A DNA stretch of 64,000 nucleotides from Papilionanthe hookeriana x Papilionanthe teres. Lineage: Eukaryota; Streptophyta; Magnoliopsida; Asparagales; Orchidaceae. Of this stretch, positions 11,440 through 24,270 are shown one piece after another. Positions within the stretch are counted from its first letter, which is position 1; every line of letters starts with the position of its first letter. Below the pieces are notes generated by a model. That model searched no databases and was not told where the DNA came from. It saw nothing but the letters and a program-made list of their open reading frames with translations. Both the position numbers and the translations under genes were made by a program. Where the stretch lies: NCBI GenBank assembly GCA_022702705.1, contig CM040433.1:19910682-19974681 (forward strand), in the 5' to 3' direction.

Positions 11440-13048
11440 CATTATGATTCAGATTGATTCCCAAAGTTGGCATTGAGCCAATGGAGATAATTTCTAGCAT
11501 TTTTATAAGGCTTGGGGAAGACTAGAGTAAACTCAACATACTAGCACCAATAGTACTTTGAGATGTGTGATAATATGAAGGTCTACATTGTTGTATATGA
11601 TGATTAACACGTAGATTGAGAGAGAGCATTTGCACTATACATTAGGTGGTTTCAGTCATACTAAATGATCCCATAAATCCTTCACACATATATTACCAAT
11701 GTCCCCTATCCAATGAGTGATGACATGTCATAAATTCTTTTATGTAGAAACATTCTTAGCATGCTTTTTAATTAATTCATAATTTGAATATAATCCAATT
11801 TTTTAGTGTGATTTTATTATGAAGATTAAGAATTTATTCCAATGATGTATTAATAGTCTATGAAGGTAGTCTGAAACAAACAGTGATCGATAAGTTTGAG
11901 AAGATATGTAGTCGAAAGTGATGATTGTCCTACTTCTCAAAGTGTGCAATAAGAGAGGATGCTATAACTAAGGATTCATGTGCTCAACCACTGACCCATG
12001 TAAACCCTAAACCATCCCCCTATTTTGCTTTTGAATCTTTCATGTATGAGGCTCCTCCCCCTCTGACTTATGAGGCATGGGAAACATAAAATTTGTTGCG
12101 GGGAGGACCATAAGGATGCATCCCTAGACAACCATTGTTTACACCTTTAGCATTTTTTAGATAAATATTTTATTTGGGTGACAACACGTAGCGTTCCTTC
12201 CACATAGTTGTACAAGGGGTAGTTCAAGATGACCATTGTCACATTATCTTCTAAAAAATAATAAGTTTTGGGACCCAAAGTTAGTTCAATATTATAGGAG
12301 CAACAATTTCAATTATATCATGTCCATGAATTTCATTGTCACAAAAGCAAAGGATGCGCTTGACCCTTATTAGGAATATTAATTTCATTTAAGGATATAC
12401 CATGCTCTAAATTATTATATTATAGGTGGTTGAGGCATAATGTCTGGGTAACACCATATGTCTTAGTAAGGCATAAATCTACGCTAGAGTCGTATGATGT
12501 ATTTTCCTTTTTTTTATTGACATTTTAGATGTACTCTATTTTATTTCTATCATATATAGTTTTTATGCTATCTCTTTTATTGTTTATTTTGATTTTTATC
12601 TTTTACATAATACAAAACTACAACTCATCTTACACAAAATGTAGACTTCACATTAACATTTATAAGTCTGTAAATCAATATTAAATTATTTCTTCAAAAT
12701 TAGAAAAAATCAATAAGATTATGCAAAAAAAAAATATTTTTGAAAATAAAAGGCAAACTAATTAATTAAATTACTCCTACTTTAAGATATAATGTCTAGA
12801 GGCTTGTTTGTACATGTGACAGTCCCTGATTTGAGTCTTATTACAAAACCGCATCAGGACTCCTAATGCAATAATTTCTCATGATCTTGAAAACAATAAA
12901 AAAATTAATAAATTGATATCTCACATGAGCACACAAAAAATGAAAATATACAAATAGAAAATAGTGGTGCATATTTTTAAAAGAAAGATACATATTAATT
13001 TAATTAATTATTTTTTAAATTATTTCTTTTTATTGCAACCTTTAAACA
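11440..13048. other. Intergenic, nothing recognised
   Basis: AT-rich, with no supported ORF, repeat or element end. The region ends at the target duplication of the hAT element. Confidence 0.4.
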
Positions 13049-13069
13049 ACGACAATTAGGGTTATAAAC

Positions 13070-13240
13070 GAGCCGAGCTTGAGCGAGCTTAGGGTCGGCT
13101 CGTGTTCGGCTTGTTCGAAACTGGTTCGTGCTCGAAATCGACTCGTGTTCGAAATGGCTCGTGAACAGAGTGTTCGTGTTCGGCTCGAAAAACTTATTCG
13201 GCTCGTGTTCGGCTCGTGTTCGGCTCGAAATTGGCTCGTT
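13070..13240 (+). repeat. Left subterminal repeats of the hAT element
   Basis: At least eight copies of CTCGTGTTCGGCTCG or close variants in one orientation, some back to back. In hAT elements, subterminal repeats are transposase binding sites. Confidence 0.75.
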
Positions 13241-14101
13241 AGAATATAAAATTATTATAATAATTAATTTTTTAAAATAAAATAAATTCAGCATTTTTTT
13301 AAGAAACTGTTTAAATTTATAATTTAATTTGAGACAAATTTCACAAATAAATTTCAGCAATAAATTTCAAACAAAATCTTGGTACATAAAAAAAGTTTAT
13401 TTTTTTATACAAAATTTTACACAATAATAACAACTTTATTCAAATTAAATTTTACAATTTACAAATCAAACAAAAATACAAAAAAATATAAATAAAAATT
13501 CAAATAAAAATCAAGATCTCATGAATATTTCAATAAAAATTACATTAAATTTTTACCTAAAAAAATAAAAAATACATGAAATTTTAAATGAGAATGACGC
13601 CCTCAGCCTCAGTCTTTATCTGCAAGACTGCAACTCTTCTCCTTTTGCATCTCCTCGACCCCTAGCTTGATGACGTCTTCTTAGGGCTTCTGCACATAAA
13701 CACATCATGTTAAAATAATTTAATATGTATGAATGATTTAATAAAATGAAATCATACTAAAGGAGAGTTTTCCACTTATCTTTCTTCAGGCTCATTCTTC
13801 AATTCATCTAGCACCATCAAGGATTCTAATAAATCATAATCTGTACATCTTTAATACATATAACAACATAAAAGTAGACCACAATCAAGATTGAACAACT
13901 GCCATTAAGATCTTTATCAAGAACCCATAAAAATATCTTAAAAAATATCTATATTATCTTAAAAAATGAACTTATATATAAAGGTGGCACTTGTGAAAGG
14001 ATCATTGACATTGCAACTCTAGCATGGATAAAGTTCCATTTTAAATTCAGCTCATGCGTCATAATCAAGCAGAAGCAAGCCATACTGCCCAAACCTGAAG
14101 G

Positions 14102-14201
14102 AGCACAATTTTAATAGCATTGAAAGCCCTACGGCCCCAAGGCCCCCAACCTGTTTCTTGCACCGGCACAATTTTAATAGCATTGAAAGCCCTACGGCCC
14201 C
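14102..14201 (+). repeat. 36-bp direct duplication inside the hAT element
   Basis: A 36-base stretch containing GCACAATTTTAATAGCATTG occurs at 14102-14138 and again at 14165-14201, separated by about 26 bp. Confidence 0.85.
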
Positions 14202-15181
14202 AAAGTTTGAAGCAGCTAAAGGATCATTTATTTCGCTATATCATGTGAACCTAGAGTGTTCGAAATGAAATAAGATGAAGGTAGATTGAGGCTTCCAAGG
14301 TCCAACCTAGTCATATATAATTCAGGTAATCAAATGCTTCATTCAACAGCATATTTTCAACTCCCACCTTTTCTAGAAGTATTCCGGGAGAAAAGCTGCT
14401 CAGATGAAATAACAGAAGAAATACATAAGATTATTTTTTTTAAAACAAGAAACACGTAATAACATTTTAGATACTCAGGAAGGAAAATCCATATGTTGAA
14501 GATGTAGTACATAAAAGGACAGAAACCATGACATTGGTAAACCTAGATCACCATAAATCATGTCAATCACGATTAATTAAATTGGTGATGTTATAACTTA
14601 ATCACAAAAGGTCTCACCATTTTCTTAAGCACTTCTAAGTGCTAGAACGACAGAAAACAGGCTACACATGTATTAGTCTCTCTTCCAACCTCTAAAGGGA
14701 AAAAACAGCTTAGAGTGGTCACGATCATAGCACCATGTCAGAAGATGAAAGCAGATGAAAGTTCACCAAGGCTTCCTATCATCTGTTCTAGGTCTTATGA
14801 ACATAACTTGGTAAAAGGCAATCTATAAATTATTATTTCCAGTTTGAGCTGCTAGATATGATATAATTAGTGATATATGAGCAACTATTAACAAATTATT
14901 TCGATCATTATTATTAAAATTCCTTTATTCCCTTTAAAGGATTACTTGCATATTACAAAAAATGCAAAAGCTTAACTGAGACTAACAAATTGAATTAAAT
15001 GCTTCCCTTGTGAGTGATTTCAATTATTCCCTCGAATGGCCTCGACATTCTTTGAGCGATGATGCACATTCATGATGCAAGGAGTAAGAATCGAGGCATT
15101 CTAACGAATAAGCCCCACTGTTTGAAAATTGCAGAGCCAATATTAAAGGTAAAAGTTAATAAATTAACAGCATAACTTGTA

Positions 15182-15258
15182 AACAAATTAACATTCTAAC
15201 ATAGTACGAAGTGTTAAATTACAAATTAACATTCTAACATAGTACGACGTGTTAAATT
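15182..15258 (+). repeat. Tandem 38-bp duplication inside the hAT element
   Basis: Two adjacent copies with the phrase ACAAATTAACATTCTAACAT, differing by one or two bases. Confidence 0.85.
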
Positions 15259-15450
15259 GCATCAATATCAAATCATAAATTGTGTAAACCATAAAATCTT
15301 GGTTTTAACTGAACCATCATATAAACTTAAAAAATCTTGGTAACTGCCTACAACAACATGAGTTTTCATTTTAGAGCCTCTAGAATGAAAATCAAGTGAT
15401 ACGAAAAATAAGATTTATCAAGCAAAGGGATTCTTAAGAAAAAGTTCAAA

Positions 15451-16369
15451 CTAAATACTAGCAGCAACATCATTATTACTAGCATTGTCTAAAGTGATTG
15501 TAGATACTTTGTCATGTATCTTCCAATCCAATAAGAATTGACAAATGGCATCACAAATGAATGTACCGGCATGAGGTGGTTCTAGTTCAATGAAATTAAT
15601 GATTCGTTTTTGAATCTTCCAAGATTGATCAATGTAGTGAACAGTTATGCACATATATCCGATAGTTTGATTTGAAGTCCAACAATCAGAGGTTAGTGAA
15701 AACATGTGAATATCCCTAAATTGTTTTTTCAACTTCTCTTTCTCAAAGTCATAAACCTTAAGGAAGTCATTTTTTATTGTATTCCTTGAAACTTTTTTCA
15801 TAATTTGGGTTCAAGGATTTCAAGAGAATGTTAAACCATGTATGTTCAACAATACTAAACGGATACTCATGCACTATAATCATTTTAGAGATTATCTCTC
15901 TAACTTTATGATGATCGTAGCTTTTTGAGTCATGAAATATAGGGATTTCAACATCCGCAGCAACATCTAGTGGCATAAAATTTAGCATTTTTTGCCTTTT
16001 TTCAGAATCGATGGCTTGCTTACTTTGCGCTTTGATTTGCCCACATTCCCTAACATGACGTAGAAGTTGCGAAGTAGTTCCTGTTTTAGACTTTTGAAAT
16101 TTAGAACGACAGCATGTGCATTGCTAAAACGAAGTAGGGACACCCTTAATCGAAACTGTTGTATCCATAAAATAATCCCACACTGCTGACTTTCTCTTCC
16201 TACCCTTCTTAGTTAAGGTTTCTTCACTGCTATTGTCAATGACAACTTGAGGTACTTCTTCTACCCCTGTGTTTGGTAAAGTGAGATCAACAATTTCGTT
16301 GCTAGTATGAGCTTCTGCTATCATTTTATTACTGGATGATTCTGATTGAGAGGGATTTATTTCAGACAT
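15451..16369 (-). pseudogene. hAT transposase, N-terminal half, broken
   Basis: Minus strand. The chain opens at 16369 (MSEINPSQSE). KGRKRKSAVWDYFMD leads into a BED zinc finger with a C-x2-C pair and the downstream His and Cys of LRHVREC. One stop codon at about 16122 interrupts this finger. The frame then runs through MLNFMPLDVAADVE to about 15800, where a frameshift moves to a second frame containing FSLTSDCWTSNQTIGYM (the conserved hAT TSD-x-W region with the first catalytic Asp) and ends after TITLDNASNND at 15451. The C-terminal catalytic part and dimerisation domain are missing: 919 bp remain of a family in which transposases usually exceed 600 residues. It cannot make an active enzyme. 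Confidence 0.85.
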
Positions 16370-16622
16370 ACTTGCATACTTAATGAAATCAAAACAACGG
16401 AATTAGTATCATGAGATATGAATTAATATCATGTAAGCACAACCAAAACATCATCATCAACAACAATGAGATATGAATCATATCTAGCAGGCCCATAAAA
16501 ATAGAAAGTAAAGAAGAGATGTTATGAACCAAACACAATCCTATAGATATCATACCGAGCCAAACACATCCAAAAACTGCAGCCCCTCATGAGGCAAAAC
16601 CGAGAAATCCCAATTCACATTA

Positions 16623-16635
16623 CCCCCCCCCCCCC
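16623..16635 (+). repeat. Poly-C run
   Basis: About 13 consecutive C in otherwise AT-rich sequence. The length is prone to sequencing error. Confidence 0.8.
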
Positions 16636-18394
16636 ATGCTTCTTCACTCTCCAATAAGCCAAACTCTCACATATGCAATAATGTAACGGAAAGAGAGTAT
16701 AACAAATATGTGTAAAATGAATGGCTCCCGAAAAATTCCAATCATACTACAATAGCCTCTTGAAACTCTCCCAAACCCCCGAGCTCCAATTCAAACCAAC
16801 AACATTTGGAAACATGTTATAACGAGTTGAAGTTGTGTCAAAATAAGCAAATAAGCATAGGGTCTTGAGGCATGCTTTCAACCTTCCAATTACACTAAAA
16901 ACATGAGTAAAAGAGGAGCACCCACACCCCTCCAAACAATGCATGTGGTGTTTAGCACTTCAAACCACCACATTCCTTTCCTTATCCATTTTATGTAAAT
17001 AGCATTTTAAAAGGAGGGAAGCATAGACATCAAAGACCGAGGGGCTAGCCACATGAAAACAACCAAGCAAGAGGCACTTAGCAAATCCCTCCAAGCTTCC
17101 AAACTTCACAAAGACCCTTCCATTTTTTCGATTTTCAAAAAATAAAAAAAGACACCCCCAACCACTTCAAATTTTAAAATAGGCCCTTCAAACATTTCAA
17201 GTTTTGTAAAACAATGACCCAAACATCTCATATTTTGTAAAATAAATACCCCACATGTTTCAGATTTTTGAAGAATTGAGGCCACCGTACCTCAAGCATA
17301 CGAGTAGCATAAGTAAGAGGAGCAACATATTTATAAGGCCTACACATGAAGCTCAAGCCCTCCAAACAAACATGCTTTCCCCACCCTCCTTTTCATGCTA
17401 AAACATCACTATGAGCATCAAATACAACAATAGAGATTGAGGCATGCATGAACTTTCCAAGTGAATCACATTGACGTAAATAAACATTAATAGAACATAT
17501 CTATTAAAACACCATAATTTTCCAACTTATGATAAATTATGTTTATCTAGCAGGCCCATAAAAATAGAACATATCTACGGCAATATGGGATAACATATGC
17601 ATAAATCTCGCAAACTTTTGTGCATCAAAAGATTCAAAACCCACAACATTTTCTAAAAAAAAATCGTCTCCTCAAATGTAAACAATGTATGTGATTTTGA
17701 AAAAGTTCTTTTTGTACCATATACATCGATACATGCACTTGATAAGGATTAAAAAAACTTTGGAAACTAAGTATTGTTGTTCACAAAGCCTTCCATAAAA
17801 AAATCGGATCTACGGGCAATAGTTTGTACTCGTATGAATCACCGCACAAATGCACAATCACCGAGCTCAATGTCACAATAAACCCTTATATATGTTATAA
17901 AGCGAGAATACTCAGTGAACTAAGTAGGAAGATAAGACCTCGGTAACAAAACAAGCAACTGAGCAAGAAAATCGAGCCACCAAGCAAGATTACCGAGCAA
18001 ACGACTAGACGAGGAGAAATAGAAGAAGAGATTGGAAGACGAACACAAACGCAGTCACGCAAACCCTAATTTCTCGCGGTCGAAGAGGACTCGGAGTCTC
18101 GGATGCGGGACTGCGAAGAGCCCGAGACCGAGAGGCGAGAAATGAGAAGAGAGCGGCGGGTTAGGGGCTTAGGCTTAGGGTTTTCTAAATTCCAACATAT
18201 AAGTATATATATATTATATTAATTTTATAATTTATATTATATAAATATAATTATATAAGTAATAATGAATTAATAATATTATTAATTAATTGTTATATAT
18301 TGTAATTTATAGGATTTAATTTTTTAAATTTAATATATTTTTTTATTTTAAAAGTTTTAATTAATTATAATTTATTTATTTATTTATTTCTTTT

Positions 18395-18575
18395 CGAGCG
18401 ATTCGAGTCGAACACGAGGAACAAGCTTTTGTTCGTGTTCGAGCTCGTTTACATTTCGAGACTTAAAAATTTGTTCTTGTTCGGCTCTTTAGGCTTAACG
18501 AACGAGCCGAACACGAGCTGCTTAACGAGCCGAACACGAGCTGCTCGCGAACAACGAGCCAAATTGAGAGCCATA
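18395..18575 (-). repeat. Right subterminal repeats of the hAT element
   Basis: GAGCCGAACACGAGCTGCT and related units, the inverse orientation of the left-end repeats, run up to the terminus. They are counterpart transposase-binding arrays. Confidence 0.75.
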
Positions 18576-18693
18576 GCGACAATGACATACCCTCGACATT
18601 CTAACTGGCGATAATGTTGATTAAATTTTAAATTTCGCTGATTTTAAAAATTTTATCAAGGCGTGGTGGGCCATAGGGGGAGGCCTATGCATC

Positions 18694-18702
18694 TATAAAA
18701 GG
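18694..18702 (+). promoter_or_regulatory. TATA box of the WAT1-related gene
   Basis: TATAAAAGG lies 99 bp before the chosen start codon and about 119 bp beyond the hAT terminus. It is the only good TATA box in the gap. An upstream in-frame ATG at 18708 would sit only about 6 bp after it, before any plausible transcription start, so the ATG at 18801 is preferred. Confidence 0.6.
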
Positions 18703-18800
18703 CAGTTGTGGTAATGAATCGAAAGCAGAGTGGGAGAGGAAAGTTAGTTACAGCACTACCCACACATCCCCCACAAATCAAATATTGGGGAAGAGAAATA

Positions 18801-21800
18801 ATGGTTTCCATAAGAGGAATTTTCTTTGAAGATTTCCTCATAATCAGCGGCTTGCTTCTTGTCCAAGCAGTCTATGGCTTCTACACCATCTTCCTCAACC
18901 GTGTATTAGCTCTAGGGTTCAGCTCTCTCTTCATGATCTATGCTGGAAACTTCGTCGGTGCCGTCTTCCTTCTTCCTTTTGCATTTCTGATTGAGAGGTA
19001 AGGAATTAATGAATAATTTCCATTCATTTTTCTCTGCTGTTTTTGTTGAGGACTGAATTTAGCTCTGCGGCTTTGTGTGCAGAAAGAAATGGCCTTCGAG
19101 GATTACGGCAGCTATGGTGATTCAGTTTGTGTTGATCGCTTTGGGAGGGTAAGAGCTTAATTGCTATTTATCCATTTAATTGTCATTAGAAAAATGATTA
19201 AGGTTATCAATCCGGCTTTTAATGTTGGTAATTTAGCGAAAAATCAAGGGCCATTTACTTACATGCCACCCAATTTCTAGGTATTTACATATCTAAATCT
19301 TAAAATTTACTTTTTTACACTTTTACCGCTGAAATCTTTGATACCACATAAAAAATATATATTTTTTTAATTTTTAAATGTGAAGCACATCTTCTCATGC
19401 ATGGATATGTAAAAACTAGAGGCCCGTTTGGGGCGGCTTTCAAAACGCCGCCGTACCGTTTGGTTTGTGCGTTTCAACTGCTTATCCAATAAGTCAGTTT
19501 TAAATTCTTTAAAGAAATCGATTGCGATAGGGATGCACGGTTCGAGCTATCATCGAACTTATGAGAATAAAGTTTGGTTAATGACTTCTCTTTGAATAAG
19601 CAGAATAAGCACAAGCTGCCCCAAATGGATCCTAAATTTTCCGGAGTTAGATGTGTAAATAGATAAGATTGAGTGGTATGTATGTTAATTTTCCGTATAT
19701 CACTTCAATTACTGCATTTTTTTAGGTTGTGGTGTGCATAATTGATATTTTTGAGAGGTAGAGATCATTTTTATTTATTATTATTTTTTTTTATGTTATC
19801 TTTTTGTTTTGATTTGAAATAAAATATTATTGTTATATTAAAAAAGAATTAATTTTTAATAAAATTTTAAGAAAAAATAAAAAATATATGAAAAACACAA
19901 TAAATAAACATATTATAAAAAATAAATAAAATGATAATAATAATAATATTAATAATAATAAAAAAGATGTACATATAAACCAATCCATTCACCTATATTT
20001 AAACATCAAACATGCATGTAAATTTTAATTTATACCTGGGTACCATCGAACAGTATTTCACTTTAAAAAGGTGATGATATTTTTGATGTAATATAAAATA
20101 TTTTGATGGTATAAATGTAAAAAACAAAGTAAAATTGTTAGATAGTAAATATATAGGAAAAGAGTGGTGTTTATGTAAATACTCTTAAATTATAAATAAA
20201 TATAATTAAATTGTTACTCGTTAATATTTCCAATGATTTGTACAAATATTTGAAATATTGTTTTAACTCAATTTTTTGTGCTATTCAAGTCTCCCACCAC
20301 ATGTTGCATAAGCTTCCGAAGGAAGCTTCGTTCAATTCCTTGATATGGTTACGCATCAATTTATTTGTTTGTACTTCTTTGTTGCGTGATTCGATGGAGA
20401 TCAAAGTATCAATATAGGTTAAGGAGGCTCCATCTATACAATTATATTACTTAGGAAATAAAAATAAAATAAAATATTAAGTTCCAACTCTCATTTTGTT
20501 TGATATATATATAGATGTTGCTTATAATGATGAAATGATTGACAATATCTTGAGTGATAATTAAAATGGTACGATCATAGCTTATCATTAATATCTTAAG
20601 TTATAAGACCATAATAAAACATTTTAATATTGTAAATTACAAAAGTAACGAGTCTAAATCCACTGAAATGTTGATTAAGAATTTCATCTCTTACTGAAAA
20701 ATATTATGCATTTATCCAAATCTATACTATTGATTTTTTAATCGAATGAGGGTTTTTGGCATTTAAATTGACTATAAAGATCATAAACTTCTCTCTTATT
20801 TCCGCTCTCATAAAAAAGGAATAAAGACAAATGAATCTGTTACCGAACATATTGTCAAGTACTTTGTGTTTTCTTTTTCCTTTCAGGGTGACAATGTTTC
20901 AAGGGCTATTACTCATTGGCATTAAGAGAACAACACCTGCCATTGCTTCTGCAATGCCTAATCTTATTCCTGCCTTTGTCTTCATCATTGCAGCAATTCT
21001 CAGGTTATCAACAGTACATCTAATCAATTTCTTACAAACTATAAACTTTCTTAATTATGAATATAGAGCTGTAATTCTAAAATTACTTTGTTTGCTGCAT
21101 AGATTTGAGAAATTCTCCATTTGGTGCAAATATAGTCAAGCCAAGGTGTTGGGAACAATTGTCTGCTTGGGTGGTGCCATAGCTATGAGCTTGCTGCAGA
21201 CCCCAACAACATCAAAGTTATTGTTCTTTCTGGGTGACTCTGCTGAAGACATCATTCGTAAGGATTGGTTCATGGGTTGCTTCTACCTCTTAACAGCAAT
21301 AATCATTGCTGCCAACGTCATGGTTTTGCAAGTTAGTATATTCTTATTTATGATTTTCATTTTTTTAATGTAATTCTCTTTTATTTGTAAAAATGGTTTT
21401 AAGTTCCGTTATAAATAAATAAATTAGATAGAGATCAATAGTTGATATGACAATATAAGCCTATTATTCAAAGAACCAAAAAGCAAACATGGAGCTCATC
21501 TATAAGCTTATATACAAGTCACATTCCTCATTTTATGCTAAAAGAAATAGTAAATTAACATTTAAAAGAAAACAAACTTGATTAGCATTCTATATAATCC
21601 TTATTATATCTTCAAGGGTTTACATACATACCAAACAAATCTCATATGTTTACAAATCCAAAACTTAAACCTCAATACTTGTTTATATAAACTCCAAAAC
21701 TATTGCATCATATTAAAGATACAGTTGATTTGAACCTTTTTAGAGTGAAATAGATTTTCATTCATATATTTTGAACTGATTATGAAACTAAAATATTATA

Positions 21801-23133
21801 CAAGTAAATATGATCGAAGATTTGGTCTTACATATCTCAATACATAATAATTACATGTTACATTATTATATTTAAAATTATAATGAAGAATGAGCTGTTG
21901 GTTCATATTATAAACCCTTGCCTCATTGCATTGTTGCTTGCTGTAAAATGCAAATCAGATGCCAAAATAAGTGCAAATAAAGACATAAGTTAGATATTTG
22001 TTATTAATAATCAATAAATTTTGCTTGACATATTTCAAACCATGATGCAACACATTACAATAACAATCATGACCATTGTTTCATTGTCACTTTTTCCCAT
22101 TTTTTAGTTCTGGTAGCATGCTATGGACAAGTATAAGTAGGACTTAATTAATATCAAATGATATTGCAAGAATTGAAAGCCATTATTCAATTACAAAAAT
22201 ATATGTAATAGTTCTATTTACCATTTTATAGCTATTGAACAACATCAATTGATCATATGCTTGTTTACAGGCAGCAACAATGGTTAACTTTCCAGCACCA
22301 ATCTCAGTCTGTGTTATAGCCTCATTGATCGGCTCCATCCTAACTGGGATTCTACAAATACTTATAGAGGGAAAACTAAATGTTGGCTCTCCAAATTTGG
22401 AAATTTCATTCATAATTCTTGTAGTTTTAGCGGTAAAATATCCAACTATTTCTTGATTTTCATAAATTTTTTACCCTAAAATGAGATAATTCATTGAATT
22501 CAGATGTTCTAATTCCTTCATAAAGATTGATTAAAATATCTCTTAACTTCATTTGATTAAAATAATAATTATCGAATTTTACATTATGTATTTTTCAGGG
22601 ATCAGTGATTAGTAGTACTTGTGTTGTTTATCAAACTTGGTGTGTGAGAAAGAAGGGGCCACTCCTTGTTTCTATTTTCAGCCCCATTCAAACAGTTTCT
22701 GCTACAAGTCTCTCAATGATCATGTTTGGGCAATCTATCAGTCTTGGAAGGTAATTAATGGAATTTTATTTTAAATAATCAACATTTACTTTATTTTTAG
22801 TTTAGTCATAAGCCAAAATATCTAGTCCACTTATATTTTCCTAAAATATTTTTTTCAATGCTTCTAACTAACAAAAAATCAACTTCGAAAGCCCATCTAA
22901 TCGAACTAATCATAAAATCCTTGAAGGGATTTTTTCTTCTTTTAGTTTGCCATTTATTTACTAACATTCATTAACATTTGTGATCCTTGTGCAGTTCAAT
23001 TGGAATGCTTGTAATGATCAAAGGGCTTTATTTGGTCCTATGGGCAAAGAGACAAGAAAGTTTTATACCGGTTGAAGATAACCATAATATCTCAAATGTT
23101 CCTCTTGATATAGAAAAGCCTCTATTGTCATAG
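18801..23133 (+). CDS. WAT1-related protein (EamA/DMT membrane transporter), 7 exons
   Basis: Exons by consensus GT-AG sites: 18801-18997, 19083-19148, 20887-21003, 21103-21331, 22271-22432, 22599-22750 and 22995-23133. They join in frame to 1062 nt, 353 residues and TAG, the usual length of the plant WAT1-related (nodulin MtN21/EamA) family. The first exon gives MVSIRGIFFEDFLIISGLLL with the first membrane helix. Hallmarks follow: FLIERKKWPSR, LGGVTMFQGLLLIGIKRTTP, an AIASAMPNLIPAFVF EamA motif, KVLGTIVCLGGAIAMSL, and the second EamA half (ISVCVIASLIGSI, then SPIQTVSATSLSMIMFGQSI). About ten membrane spans are expected, with a short hydrophilic tail after LYLVLWAKRQ. Family members export auxin, amino acids or related small molecules at the plasma or vacuolar membrane; the substrate here is unknown. 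Intron 2 (1738 bp) holds nested MITEs. All junctions keep frame, so it looks functional. Confidence 0.93.
19253..19691. mobile_element. MITE of the CCACCCAATT family in intron 2, split by a second MITE
   Basis: The left end TTTACTTACATGCCACCCAA and the right end GATTGAGTGGTATGTATGTT are inverted repeats. The inner parts match the copy at 35180-35412 (shared CTTTTCATGCATGG-type centre and GAGTTAGATGTGTAAAT arm). The Harbinger-type MITE 19419-19631 interrupts it, so the outer MITE was there first. Without the insert it would be about 225 bp, matching the size at 35180. Confidence 0.75.
19419..19631. mobile_element. Harbinger-type MITE, 213 bp, TSD CTA, nested
   Basis: The left end GAGGCCCGTTTGGGGCGGCT and the reverse-complemented right end GATCCATTTGGGGCAGCTTG share the TTTGGGGCRGCTT core. 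Direct CTA flanks (19416-19418, 19632-19634) give a 3-bp duplication. The TIR matches the right TIR of the 50172-54765 element (GAGCCCGTTTGGGCGGCTT) better than that of the 4700 MITE. It lies in an intron, so splicing should remove it. Confidence 0.82.
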
Positions 23134-23714
23134 GACCTTAATTAGATTTTATTTGCTTTCTTAGTTCAAAGTATCTCCAAAATTAATGATATTTATTCAG
23201 TTTTAAACGTTAATTGAAAGTTTTAGCATAAAAGCATGGGAGGTTGAGGCTTAATTATGATCAATTTTCTTCGGTTGAAGTAAGGATGATTGAATTTGCA
23301 TAATGGCTATGATGGCCTTTCATTTAGAGCCTAATTAACATGAATGCATTTGAAGTATATTTTGATTTTATTTGTGTACATTAATAAAGATATATCCTTT
23401 TAATATCCCCATTTGAGTAAATGCATAACTACAATTTATGTCCATGATTGCGACCTTATTTTAATTTATGTTCTAACTTATTTAAGGGAGCAAATTCCTG
23501 TGGAGTGTAATATATGAGTCCCTTCGATAACAAGCATGTGGAATGAAAAATATATATTTAGGCAAAGCAAGAGAAATTTTGTTAATTTAAATTTTTTTAT
23601 TTTTTAAATTTATTATTTTGTTATGGAAAATATGCCGTGTCGACAAAGACAAGTTTGTAAAATATCATTTTGACTAATATAATTTTGGGAAAATTCAACT
23701 ATTTTTGAAGAGGT
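23134..23714 (+). other. 3' flank of the WAT1-related gene with poly(A) signal
   Basis: AATAAA at 23383-23388 lies 250 bp after the stop codon and is a plausible polyadenylation signal. Nothing else recognised up to the hAT-like repeats. Confidence 0.5.
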
Positions 23715-23878
23715 TGATGACAAAACGGCTCGCGTTCGTGTTCGAGCCATTAAGAAGGTCGTGTTCGATTCGTTTCTTAAGTTAATGAACCGAACACGAA
23801 TAATATTTTTGCACTCGAAATATATACGAGCCGAACACAAACAAAGACTTATTTGTTTGTGTTCGACTGTTTTAGCTC

Positions 23879-23977
<99 letters not shown>

Positions 23978-24270
23978 CACACTAATTGACAAGTAGTATT
24001 TTCAATTGGTTACAAGGCTACAAGATTTATAATCAATTAAAACTATTAATTAAAAAAATAGAATAAAAATATATTGAACTGTATTTAAATGATATCTTAA
24101 TATAAATAATAAAACCTCGCCTCAACTCTTAGCAATATGATTGTCAAAACAACTCTTTTTTCGGGAACAGCTCGTGTCGGCTCGCTAAGCAAACGAGTCG
24201 AACACGAACACATTTTTTTTTAAAATACAAACAAGCCGAACACGATTAGTGGTATTTTTTAACTAACCGA
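23715..24270. mobile_element. hAT-like terminal sequence around a (TA)n run
   Basis: Repeats of the CGTGTTCGAGCC/CGAGCCGAACAC type at 23725-23880 and 24165-24260 flank about 87 bp of pure TA (23881-23967) and a short (AC)n run. The units resemble the subterminal arrays of the two larger hAT elements, but the terminal TAGGG is not visible. It is either a non-autonomous relative or a rearranged left end of the next element. Confidence 0.5.

Larger units (their letters stand above)
13057..18575 (-). mobile_element. hAT transposon, 5.5 kb, with 8-bp target duplication
   Basis: The outer ends are TAGGGTTATAAACGAGCC on the left and, on the reverse complement of the right, TATGGCTCTCAATTTGGC, a short imperfect TIR. 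Flanking octamers ACGACAAT (13049-13056) and GCGACAAT (18576-18583) match at 7 of 8 positions, the TSD length of hAT elements. Both ends are packed with subterminal GGCTCGTGTTCGGCTCG-type repeats. A minus-strand transposase remnant (BED zinc finger then the hAT core) sits in the middle. The right end lies about 225 bp from the start codon of the WAT1-related gene. It is non-functional as a coding element, but its ends look intact. Confidence 0.85.

Noticed and set aside
18165..18190. Telomere-type TTAGGG repeats
   Set aside because: Only scattered GGCTTAGG/TTAGGG words, not a tandem array.
18708..18800. Upstream in-frame ATG as start of the WAT1-related protein
   Set aside because: It lies about 6 bp after the TATA box, before a plausible transcription start. 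The extra 31 residues are hydrophilic and not typical of the family, whose proteins begin just before the first membrane helix.
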